From Geothrix sp. (GTDB taxonomy: Bacteria > Acidobacteriota > Holophagae > Holophagales > Holophagaceae): a stretch of DNA of 64,000 nucleotides. A program made the position numbers and the translations under genes. This document shows, one piece after another, positions 1 through 7,560 of this stretch. How positions within the stretch are numbered: position 1 is the stretch's first letter; each line of letters starts with the position of its first letter. The stretch is from NCBI RefSeq assembly GCF_030219325.1, contig NZ_CP126625.1, positions 2,406,857 to 2,470,856 on the forward strand, written 5' to 3'. Below the pieces are notes generated by a model. It searched no databases. It saw only the letters and a list, made by a program, of their open reading frames with translations, and was not told where the DNA came from.

Positions 1-3000
1 AGTGGCCCGGTGGGGTGGAGGGGGACTTCAGCACGCGGGGATTCTGCCCGACCGCTTCCGCGGCCGTGTAGCCCGTGACCTGCGTGAAGGTCGGGTTGAC
101 GTATTCGATGGTGCCCTTGGGATCGGTGATGACGATGGACAGGGGGCTCTGCTCCACCGCCACCGAGATCTTCTGAAGGGCCTGTTCGGCCAGCTTGCGC
201 TCGGTGATGTCCTGGATGACGCCCACCATGGCCACCGGCTGATCCTCCGCATCCCGGTGGATCTCCCCCCGCCCATGCACCCACCGGCGCTGGCCGTCCG
301 AGGCGCGAAGGATCGGGTAGTCGAGGTCGAAGGGTTCGTGGCGCTCGATGATCCCCGCGACGTAGGCCGCCATCTGGTCGCGGAAGTCCGGTGCCACGAC
401 GGCCACCCACCCCTCCAGCGTCCGCGGGTGGTCCGGCCCGACGCCGAAGAGCTGATCGAGGTACGGGCTGCCCGTCCAGTGGTCTTCACGGATGTACCAG
501 GTGTAGGTGCCGATGCCGCCCGCCTCCTGGGCCTCCTTCAGCTGCCGCTCGCTCTCCAGCAGCGCGATCTCCGCGCCGCGGCGCTGATCGTCCAGGGCCA
601 AGTGGTCCAGGGCGAAGGAGATGTCCATGGCCGCCTCCACCAGGAGGGCCTCCTCGGGGGCGCCGAAGAATCCCCTCTCCCGGGAATAGACCGCCAGCGC
701 CCCGATCACCAGGCCTTCCCGCCGGATCGGGAAGGCCGCCACGGCCTGGAACCCGGACTCCAGAGCGGCGGCCCGCCACGGCTCGGTGCCGGGGGTGCCC
801 ATGAAATCGTTCACCACGCAGGGACTGACCTCCCGGATGGCCCGGCCCACGGGGCCGGCGCCGTGCGCCGTGGGGCCGCTCTCGATCCGGATCCGGTCGA
901 GGTAGCCATGGGCGTCGCCGCAGGAGGCGACCACCTGGACCTGGCCCACCCGGTGGTCGTCCAGGCCGATCCAGGCCATGTCGAATTTCCCGAACTCGAC
1001 CATGACCTCGCAGATCTTGGCGAAGAGCGCCTCCCGGTCGGGCGACCACACGATGGCCTGGTTCACCTGGCTCAGCGCGGCATAGAGCTGGGTCATCCGC
1101 TGGATCTCGCGTTCGTTCTTCCGCCGCTCGCTGATGTCCCGGACGAAGCTCATGACCCGCGGCTGGCCATCGAGTTCCAGGGCCCGGGCGCTGACCTCCA
1201 CGGGGAAGGTGCTGCCGTCCCGGCGCTGGTGAAGGGTCTCGAACCGGACAGAGCCGGACTCCCGCAGTCGCTGGTAGCGCTCATGGCCTTCCGCGCGGGC
1301 CTCGGGCACCCGGAGATCGAGGATGTCCATCCCGATGAGCTCTGCGCGGGCATAGCCGTACTGGCCAAGGGCCTGTGCGTTGGCCTCGAGGATGCGGCCC
1401 TCAGCGTCCATCAGGAGGATGATGTCGCTGGCCTCCCGCATGAGCGTTTCATAGCGCCGGGTAAGATCCAGCTGGTTCCGGAGCATCTCCGCATCGCGGT
1501 GCCGCAGGACCACGCCCAGGCCCGCCCCGACGAGGAGCACGATTCCCATGAGGCCGAGGCCGCCCAGCCAGACCTTCTGCCGCAGAGGGCCATAGACCTC
1601 GGCGGCATCCACCTTGGTCACCATGTGCCAGGTCGTGCCCGGGATCCTGCGCAGCACGGACACCACCGGCACGCCCCGGTAGTCCGGGCCCTCCAGCAAT
1701 CCTTCGTAGCCCAGGACGGCCCGGGTGGCGGGGCCGTCGGGATTGGTCGTCAGGTCCTGGCGCAGCGTCATCGCGGTGTGGGCACGGTGGCGCAGGTCGT
1801 TGAGGAACAGGACCTGGTCCCCCTCCCGCCGCACCAGCAGCGTCTCGGCGCTGGGGCTGTCGGTGGGCCAGGACTCCACCAGGGGGTAGAGGTAGGTCCG
1901 GGGGTCCACCTGGAGCAGGAGCGCCCCTTGAGCCGGTCTCCCGGCCGTGGCCCGGACCGGAATCCAGAAACCCAGTTGGATGTCAGAGTGGCCCGGATGC
2001 TGGTGCAGGTCCGACATCGTCAGCCCAGGGGCCTGCAAGGCCGCCCGGAGCTCCGAGGGATCCTCGGCCGGCTCCCGGATCAGCTGGTCCGCGTAGGCAG
2101 CCAGGCGCGCCCGTCCCTGCGCATCGAAGAGGGCCACCTGACGGTAGCTGAAGGTCCGCTGGAGGGACGCCATCCAGCCATTCAGGTCCCGCTCGGGCAG
2201 AGCCGCGGGCGAGCCCGCCAGATACCGCTGCAGCTGGACCTGGATGAGCGCACTCTCGGCGATCACCTGGGAATCGCCCCGCCGCTCGACCACCCACTCT
2301 GTGATCTGCCTGGCCTTCAGGTCCGCGATGGTCGAGAGTTCCGCCTGGACCCGCATTCGCGTGGCGTGGATCTGCCGCCTCAAGAGCGCCGCGCCGCCAA
2401 CCAGGATCAGGCTCCCGAGGCCCAGGTAGATGGCCACCGTCCTCGGAGAGAAGCCGAGCCTCGACCGGTGGTGGTCCAGGCGAAAGGCGGCCAGGGGCCA
2501 GGTATCCCGACCGGCGGCCAGGAGCTGGGAGGCCCCCAGCAGCAGCGCGCACATGGCGGCCGGCAGGGACATGGGTATGTACCCCGTCCCGTAGAGCAGA
2601 GGGGCGCCCGAGACATAGGTGACCAGCACCACCAGGCCGATCAACAGGGGCACCAGGGCCAGAATGGCGGCCGCCTGCCGGGCCGCCCAGCCACCCTTGG
2701 ACGGCGCGCGCCTGGCGAGGAAGGAGGCGGCCGCGCCGAACAGGGTCAGATCCGTCAGCACAGAGGTCAGCTGGAGGTTCGGCCAGAGCCGGAGCAAGGA
2801 GGTTTCGAAGGGCAGCGTGCCGCCGGAAACGTGGCTGATGACGAAGGCCAGACCGGCCCCGCCGGCAAGGGCGGTGGCGGCGAGGCCGATCCTTCTGATC
2901 CCCAGGGCATCAGGCCGCCACTCCGCCCCCCAGAAGGCCGCCGCCAGGAGGAGCACCAGGCCGGCGCCCAGGGGCGACATCGGCACCAGGCCCGGCCCCA

Positions 3001-3142
3001 TGGCCGCGAGCAGAGGCGTGCGGAGACAGGTGCCCACCAGGGAGGTGATCGCCATCAGGGCCGCGCCCAGGGACAGAGCCATCCGCAGGCGCCGGGCGGC
3101 GTTTTTCGGGAGTGGATCTGGGGTCATAGCCGATGAGCTCAT
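1..3142 (-). CDS. Large membrane-bound multi-PAS/GAF sensor protein, 3' end outside window
   Basis: Open frame of 1047 codons that runs off the left edge, so the output domain is not visible. Residues about 20-215 form a cluster of hydrophobic segments. Residues about 255-480 look like an extracytoplasmic Cache-type sensor region, closed by a further membrane segment near 520. A PAS domain starts near residue 560, a GAF domain lies about 700-860, then a second PAS and the start of a third (the last visible residues are PAS-like). I chose the ATG at 3142 because an AAGG stands 8 bases upstream; an in-frame ATG at 3127 has no obvious ribosome site. A histidine kinase or GGDEF output is usual for this architecture but is not seen here. 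The gene is divergent from the chemotaxis operon, so it could share its control region. Confidence 0.85.
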   Translation of the reverse strand, partial: MSSSAMTPDPLPKNAARRLRMALSLGAALMAITSLVGTCLRTPLLAAMGPGLVPMSPLGAGLVLLLAAAFWGAEWRPDALGIRRIGLAATALAGGAGLAFVISHVSGGTLPFETSLLRLWPNLQLTSVLTDLTLFGAAASFLARRAPSKGGWAARQAAAILALVPLLIGLVVLVTYVSGAPLLYGTGYIPMSLPAAMCALLLGASQLLAAGRDTWPLAAFRLDHHRSRLGFSPRTVAIYLGLGSLILVGGAALLRRQIHATRMRVQAELSTIADLKARQITEWVVERRGDSQVIAESALIQVQLQRYLAGSPAALPERDLNGWMASLQRTFSYRQVALFDAQGRARLAAYADQLIREPAEDPSELRAALQAPGLTMSDLHQHPGHSDIQLGFWIPVRATAGRPAQGALLLQVDPRTYLYPLVESWPTDSPSAETLLVRREGDQVLFLNDLRHRAHTAMTLRQDLTTNPDGPATRAVLGYEGLLEGPDYRGVPVVSVLRRIPGTTWHMVTKVDAAEVYGPLRQKVWLGGLGLMGIVLLVGAGLGVVLRHRDAEMLRNQLDLTRRYETLMREASDIILLMDAEGRILEANAQALGQYGYARAELIGMDILDLRVPEARAEGHERYQRLRESGSVRFETLHQRRDGSTFPVEVSARALELDGQPRVMSFVRDISERRKNEREIQRMTQLYAALSQVNQAIVWSPDREALFAKICEVMVEFGKFDMAWIGLDDHRVGQVQVVASCGDAHGYLDRIRIESGPTAHGAGPVGRAIREVSPCVVNDFMGTPGTEPWRAAALESGFQAVAAFPIRREGLVIGALAVYSRERGFFGAPEEALLVEAAMDISFALDHLALDDQRRGAEIALLESERQLKEAQEAGGIGTYTWYIREDHWTGSPYLDQLFGVGPDHPRTLEGWVAVVAPDFRDQMAAYVAGIIERHEPFDLDYPILRASDGQRRWVHGRGEIHRDAEDQPVAMVGVIQDITERKLAEQALQKISVAVEQSPLSIVITDPKGTIEYVNPTFTQVTGYTAAEAVGQNPRVLKSPSTPPGH

Positions 3143-3481
3143 CAATAGAACCTTGTCCTCGGTTTCGGCCTGGATTTCTGGACATTGAATCTTGGGTGCC
3201 CGGGGTTTTTCCCAGACGCTCTTATCCATTTCAACCACTGATCGGAAATTCCCAAATGCAACCTGTGATGAACATCACATGCGGGTCGTCAATAACTCAG
3301 CCGCCCTCCCCGTCCACCGATGAAGCCCTATCCCGCATCCGACCGAGATGCCCTTGTTTGGCTTGATAGGAACAACAACATACAGGTAATTTCCCGATCT
3401 TGTTCCGACAGCCATCTGCCATTCGACCACTTTTCCTTCCACCCATTGCACCCATCCCACACCCCACACCAGGAGGTTTCC
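3143..3481. other. Intergenic control region between sensor gene and che operon
   Basis: This 339-base gap lies between divergent genes and is clearly less GC-rich than its surroundings. It contains the CRP-type palindrome at 3264-3279. A weak sigma70-like pair for the che operon is TTGATA at about 3372 with TAATTT 18 bases further on, and an AGGAGG immediately precedes the GTG of the MCP gene. I see no convincing coding frame in it. Confidence 0.6.
3264..3279. promoter_or_regulatory. CRP/FNR-family operator-like palindrome
   Basis: The bases read TGTGA, six spacer bases, TCACA, which is the exact half-site pair of the classical CRP consensus; the arms in fact match over six bases each side (TGTGAT/ATCACA). 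It lies 203 bases upstream of the MCP start and 122 bases upstream of the divergent sensor gene. Whether the host has a CRP-type DNA-binding protein cannot be told from this window; the only cyclic-nucleotide-binding protein here (38565-39059) lacks a helix-turn-helix. Confidence 0.6.
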
Positions 3482-5206
3482 GTGAGTTTCCTCGACAACA
3501 TCAAGATGGGCCCCAAGCTCATCGGCTCGTACTTGATCGTCGCCGCCATCGCCGCCATCGTCGGCACGATCGGCATCCAGAAGCTCCACACGATCGAAGT
3601 GGCCGACACCAACCTCTACGAGAAGATGACCGTGCCCCTCGGCGAGATGGGGGACATGATGCAGCTGTTCCAGCGGCAGCGGGTCAACCTTCGCGACGCC
3701 ATCATGACCGGCGATGTGGACCGGTTCGGCAAGCGGCTCAAGGAGATCGAGGTCGACCTCACGAAGACCGAGGAATCCTTCCAGAAGACCCTCCTCACCG
3801 ACAAGGGCAAGGAAGCCTACAAAGCCTACAAGGATGCGAACAACGCCTACGATGCGATTGCCGAGAAGGTCCTGGCCCTGGCGGCAGCCGGCAAGTCGAA
3901 GGAGGCGGAAGCCCTCATGCGCGGTGATGGCGCCGCAGGCCAGGCGAAAGTGAACGAAGCCCTCGATGTCCTGCAGAACATGAAGCTGAAGCTGGCCAAG
4001 GAATCCGCTGAATCAAACGCCGCGCTGGCCAGCGCCGCCACCACCATGATGCTGGTCATCATGGGCGTGGGCGTGGCCTTCGGCATCATCACCGGGATCG
4101 TCATGACCCGTGCCATCACCCGCCCACTGAACCGTTTCGGCGAGGTGCTGGAGGCGGTGGCCGGCGGTGACCTGAGCATCCACTCGGACATCCAGACCAA
4201 GGACGAGCTGGGCCAGATGAGCGAGATCCTCAACAGCACCATCGGCAACCTGCGCGAATCCATGCTGCAGGTGCAGGAGAGCGCCATGGCCATCTCCACG
4301 GCCTCGGGCGAGATCTCCATGGGCAACACGGACCTGAGCCGCCGCACGGAGGAACAGGCCGCCAGCCTGGAAGAGACCGCCAGCAGCATGGAGCAGATCA
4401 CCAGCAACGTGAACCAGACCGCCGACAACGCCAAGTCCGCCAACCACGAGTCCAGCAAGGCCCGTCAGGTGGCTCAGGATGGCGGCGCCGCCGTCACCCA
4501 GGTCATCGCCGCCATGGAGGCCATCAACCAGTCCTCCGCCAAGATCAACGAGATCATCGGCGTGGTGGACGAAATCGCCTTCCAGACCAACCTGCTGGCG
4601 TTGAACGCCGCTGTCGAGGCCGCCCGGGCCGGCGAGCAGGGCCGCGGGTTCGCCGTGGTCGCGGCCGAGGTGCGCAACCTGGCCAAGCGCAGCGCCGATG
4701 CTGCCAAGGAGATCAAGGGCCTCATCCGCGAGAGCGTGGCCAAGTCCGTGGACGGCAACAAGGTCGCCGCCCATGCGGGCGAGACCATCCAGGAAGTGGT
4801 GGCCAACGTGCAGCGCGTGACCTCGCTCGTCAGCGAGATCGCCAATGCCACCCAGGAGCAGAGCACGGGCCTGAACGAGATCAACAAGGCCGTGGTGCAG
4901 ATGGACGAGGTCACCCAGCAGAACGCGGCCCTGGTGGAGGAGTCCGCCGCCGCCGCCGAATCCCTGGACGCCCAGGCCCATGCGCTCACCGAGATCGTCG
5001 GCCGCTTCAGGACCGGCGTGGAAGTGCGGCGCACCGCGGCCGCGCCCAAGGCCCGCACCACGGTCACCGCGCACCCCGCCCCCAAGATGGCCAAGAACGG
5101 CCATGCGGCCCTCAAGCGCCCCTCTGCCCGCCAGGAGCTCGCCATCGCCAAACAGCCTGTCCCCACTCCCAAGAGCGACGATGACGGCAACTGGGAGGCC
5201 TTCTGA
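3482..5206 (+). CDS. Methyl-accepting chemotaxis protein with C-terminal NWEAF tether
   Basis: 574-residue class of transmembrane chemoreceptor. A first membrane helix lies at about residues 13-33, followed by a four-helix-bundle-type periplasmic region, a second membrane helix near 180-205, a HAMP segment and the conserved MCP signalling hairpin (tip region [19 protein letters not shown]). The last five residues are NWEAF, a close variant of the NWETF/NWESF peptide that tethers CheR and CheB in enteric receptors. Start is the GTG at 3482, preceded by AGGAGG at 5-base spacing; longer in-frame starts lack this and would add non-receptor sequence. First gene of the che operon; ligand unknown. 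It is likely to act with CheW, CheA, CheR, CheB and CheD encoded downstream. Confidence 0.93.
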   Translation: MSFLDNIKMGPKLIGSYLIVAAIAAIVGTIGIQKLHTIEVADTNLYEKMTVPLGEMGDMMQLFQRQRVNLRDAIMTGDVDRFGKRLKEIEVDLTKTEESFQKTLLTDKGKEAYKAYKDANNAYDAIAEKVLALAAAGKSKEAEALMRGDGAAGQAKVNEALDVLQNMKLKLAKESAESNAALASAATTMMLVIMGVGVAFGIITGIVMTRAITRPLNRFGEVLEAVAGGDLSIHSDIQTKDELGQMSEILNSTIGNLRESMLQVQESAMAISTASGEISMGNTDLSRRTEEQAASLEETASSMEQITSNVNQTADNAKSANHESSKARQVAQDGGAAVTQVIAAMEAINQSSAKINEIIGVVDEIAFQTNLLALNAAVEAARAGEQGRGFAVVAAEVRNLAKRSADAAKEIKGLIRESVAKSVDGNKVAAHAGETIQEVVANVQRVTSLVSEIANATQEQSTGLNEINKAVVQMDEVTQQNAALVEESAAAAESLDAQAHALTEIVGRFRTGVEVRRTAAAPKARTTVTAHPAPKMAKNGHAALKRPSARQELAIAKQPVPTPKSDDDGNWEAF

Positions 5207-5297
5207 GCCTGCCCCGGCAGGTACTCAGGCGCTGATTCCCTTCTTCCGAAACCATCTGTAGCCCGGTTGCAGCCACTGGACCGTTGCGGAGAACAAC

Positions 5298-5798
5298 ATG
5301 GCAAGCACTGAAGCCAGTTCCCAAGGTCTCCAGCAGGTGCTCTGCTTCGCCCTCGCCGGCGAGGCGTACGCCCTGCCCATCCTGAAGGTCCGGGAAATCC
5401 AGGCCCAGGCCACCATCACCCGGATCCCCAAGGCCCCGCCCTACATGCCCGGGGTGATCAACCTTCGGGGCGCCATCGTCCCCATCCTGGAGCTGCGGCA
5501 CCGGTTCTCCCTGGGGGATGCCCCGGAGGACACCCGGCCCGTCATCGTCATCGTGGAGGTCCAGGGGCGCACCCTGGGCATCCGCGTGGACTCGGTGTCC
5601 GACGTGCTGGATCTGGATCCCAATGCCATCCGGCCCGCGCCGGAGCTGGGCACCCAGAGCGCCCTGGGCCGCGAGTTCATCGCGGGCCTGGCCAGCCTGC
5701 CGGGAGCCACGGGCGCCGAATCCATGCTGATCCTCCTCGACCTGGACCGCCTGCTCTCCGATGGCGAGCTGATGGCCCTGGAAAGCGCCACGGTCTGA
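5298..5798 (+). CDS. cheW: Chemotaxis coupling protein CheW
   Basis: 166-residue protein covering a single CheW domain: it opens with the typical FALAGEAYALPILKVREI strand pair, then the GVINLRGAIVPILELR segment that is diagnostic of the family. The role is to bridge receptor tips and the CheA P5 domain in the signalling array at the membrane. The ATG at 5298 has a GGAG six bases upstream. It sits 91 bases after the MCP gene; a small GC hairpin (5208-5221) follows the MCP stop but has no T-run, so readthrough from the MCP promoter is expected. Confidence 0.93.
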   Translation: MASTEASSQGLQQVLCFALAGEAYALPILKVREIQAQATITRIPKAPPYMPGVINLRGAIVPILELRHRFSLGDAPEDTRPVIVIVEVQGRTLGIRVDSVSDVLDLDPNAIRPAPELGTQSALGREFIAGLASLPGATGAESMLILLDLDRLLSDGELMALESATV

Positions 5799-5802
5799 AG
5801 CC

Positions 5803-6105
5803 ATGGCACGGAAAGCGGCCCCTTCCAGCCCAAGGCTCTCCTTCGAGGGCGACCTGGACATCTTCAGCATCCATCAGCAGTGGGAGAAGGCCCTGCCCCT
5901 GCTCACCACCGGGAACGGCAGTGCGGAGGTGGATCTGTCCTCCGTCGGAGACCTGGACCTGTCCGGGCTCCAGCTGCTTGGCGCCATGGACCGGGATCTC
6001 CGGGCCAAGGGGCTCTCGTTTTCGGTGGTGGGCGCCAGGGAGGAGTGGCAGGCCCGCTTCGCCGCCCTGGGCATGGCCCACCTCTTCGACGGGGCCCATC
6101 CATGA
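5803..6105 (+). CDS. STAS-domain protein (anti-sigma factor antagonist-like)
   Basis: 100-residue single STAS domain. The pattern LSFEGDLDIFSI, then VDLSSVGDLDLSGLQLL, matches the family, and Ser54 in the DLSGLQ loop occupies the position that is phosphorylated in SpoIIAA/RsbV-type antagonists. It lies five bases after cheW and its stop overlaps the next start (ATGA), so it is co-translated within the chemotaxis operon. Its partner is not obvious: candidates are a stand-alone anti-sigma kinase elsewhere or the response regulator-HATPase protein at 40407-41318. STAS genes inside che operons occur in other bacteria with non-classical chemosensory systems, but their role is poorly settled. Confidence 0.85.
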   Translation: MARKAAPSSPRLSFEGDLDIFSIHQQWEKALPLLTTGNGSAEVDLSSVGDLDLSGLQLLGAMDRDLRAKGLSFSVVGAREEWQARFAALGMAHLFDGAHP

Positions 6106-7175
6106 GCCGGTGGTTCTCCGGGGACACCGCCGCAGGTCCCGCGCCCATCGAGGCGCCCGTGCTCCCGGCTGGGGACAATCGGCAGGCCCTGCTGCGTCTG
6201 GCCGCCTGTGAGGCCCGCATGCTGGAGGGCCAGGTAAACTTCCTGACGCCCGAGCTGCTCCAGGTGGACAGCCTGGTGCGGGAGGCCGCCGGCACCCTGG
6301 AAGACGCCCTGAAGACCCTCGACCGCAGCGTGCAGCACCAGCACCTGCTGGCGGGGGAGATCCAGGCGGCCATGCAGAGCACCCTGGAGGGTGATGCGGG
6401 CGGCGAGGCCGGCAGCAGCTTCGACGCCATGAGCGCCACCATCATGGGCACCCTCGATGGCTTCGTGAACCACATCACCGAGATTTCCGAGTCCACCGCC
6501 CAGCTCGCCGAGCAAGTCGACGACATCCGCGAGCGCTCCTTCCGCATGGAGTCGATGCTGGATGAGCTGGCGGAGATCGCCGGCCGCACCCACCTGCTCT
6601 CCCTGAACGCCAGCATCGAGGCCGCCCACGCCCGGCAGTTCGGGGCGGGTTTCGCCGTGGTGGCGGGCGAGGTCTCCAAGCTGGCCGACCGCAGCACCGC
6701 GTTGAGCAACACCATCCAGGAGCAGGTGCTCGGCACGCGGCAGGCCCTGGAGCGCACGGACGCCCACGTGAAGGCCATCGCCAGCCAGGACATGAACGTG
6801 GCCCTGGCCTCGCGTGGCGAATCCGAGGCCCTGGTCATGTCCCTCCGGACCTCCAACTGGGTCGTGAAGGACCTGGTCGCGCAGCTCGAGGAGAACGCCC
6901 GCAAAGTCACCGAGCAGGTGGGCCACGTGGTGCGCAGCCTCCAGTTCGAGGATCTGGTGCACCAGACCCTCATGGCCTGCCTCAAGGAGTTGGGGAACCT
7001 GCTGGAGCAGTCCCAGGCCTGGAAGGATCTCGAAGTCCGGCTGAAGGCCGGTGAACCGGAGGGCCCCGCCCTGGCGGCGCTGGAAGCCACCCTGGGCCAG
7101 ATCGAGGCGGCCCGCGTCCAATTCCGTGCGGTGAAGAGCGGTACGCTCGCCGCCGGCGAAGTCGACCTTTTCTGA
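6102..7175 (+). CDS. Soluble MCP-like signalling protein with CheZ-like DxxxQ motif
   Basis: 357 residues, no membrane helix or HAMP. Residues about 100-250 form the MCP signalling hairpin, with a divergent tip (THLLSLNASIEAAHA, FGAGFAVVAGEVSKLA). Towards the C-terminus the segment SLQFEDLVHQ places Asp284 and Gln288 four residues apart, the spacing of the catalytic Asp and Gln of CheZ (QDFQDLTGQ in the enteric enzyme). This raises the possibility of a receptor-like scaffold combined with CheY-P phosphatase activity; cheY is the next gene. The start ATG overlaps the STAS stop. No C-terminal CheR-binding pentapeptide is present (ends in VDLF). MCP-like identity is firm; the phosphatase idea is inference. 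Confidence 0.75.
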   Translation: MSRWFSGDTAAGPAPIEAPVLPAGDNRQALLRLAACEARMLEGQVNFLTPELLQVDSLVREAAGTLEDALKTLDRSVQHQHLLAGEIQAAMQSTLEGDAGGEAGSSFDAMSATIMGTLDGFVNHITEISESTAQLAEQVDDIRERSFRMESMLDELAEIAGRTHLLSLNASIEAAHARQFGAGFAVVAGEVSKLADRSTALSNTIQEQVLGTRQALERTDAHVKAIASQDMNVALASRGESEALVMSLRTSNWVVKDLVAQLEENARKVTEQVGHVVRSLQFEDLVHQTLMACLKELGNLLEQSQAWKDLEVRLKAGEPEGPALAALEATLGQIEAARVQFRAVKSGTLAAGEVDLF

Positions 7176-7189
7176 CCAGGAGCCGAACG

Positions 7190-7552
7190 ATGGGCCGTCT
7201 CATCCTCACCGTCGATGACTCGAGCACGATGCGCCAGATGATCACCTTCACGCTCAAGGGCGCGGGCTTCGACATCCTCGAGGCGGGCGACGGCGTGGAG
7301 GCGCTGGAGGTGGCCGCGGGGAAGAAGCTGGCCCTGATCGTCACCGACGTGAACATGCCCCGCATGGATGGCATCACGCTGGTGCAGCGCCTGCGCGCCC
7401 TGCCCGAGTTCAAGTTCACGCCGATCCTGGTCCTCACCACCGAATCCGACGCCTCCATGAAGATGAAGGGCAAGGAGGCCGGCGCCACGGGTTGGATCGT
7501 CAAGCCCTTCAGCCCGGAAAAGCTGCTGGACGTCGTGAACAAAGTCCTCTGA
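7190..7552 (+). CDS. cheY: Single-domain response regulator CheY
   Basis: 120-residue receiver domain with all catalytic positions: Asp9/Asp10 acidic pair, phospho-acceptor Asp53 (TDVNMPRMDG), Thr83 and Lys105 (VKPF). It has no output domain and would act as the diffusible phospho-signal of the pathway, most likely on the flagellar switch or a pilus motor. An AGGAG precedes the ATG by seven bases. It sits between the soluble MCP-like gene and cheA in the operon. Confidence 0.93.
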   Translation: MGRLILTVDDSSTMRQMITFTLKGAGFDILEAGDGVEALEVAAGKKLALIVTDVNMPRMDGITLVQRLRALPEFKFTPILVLTTESDASMKMKGKEAGATGWIVKPFSPEKLLDVVNKVL

Positions 7553-7560
7553 GGTTCCCC

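Noticed and set aside
2-3136. Plus-strand open frame of about 1044 codons opposite the sensor gene
   Set aside because: Its product is rich in His, Arg, Pro and Gly without domains, as expected from the antisense of a GC-rich gene; the minus strand gives clear PAS and GAF domains.
5208-5221. Terminator between the MCP and cheW genes
   Set aside because: Six-base stem without T-run; the downstream che genes have no other visible promoter.
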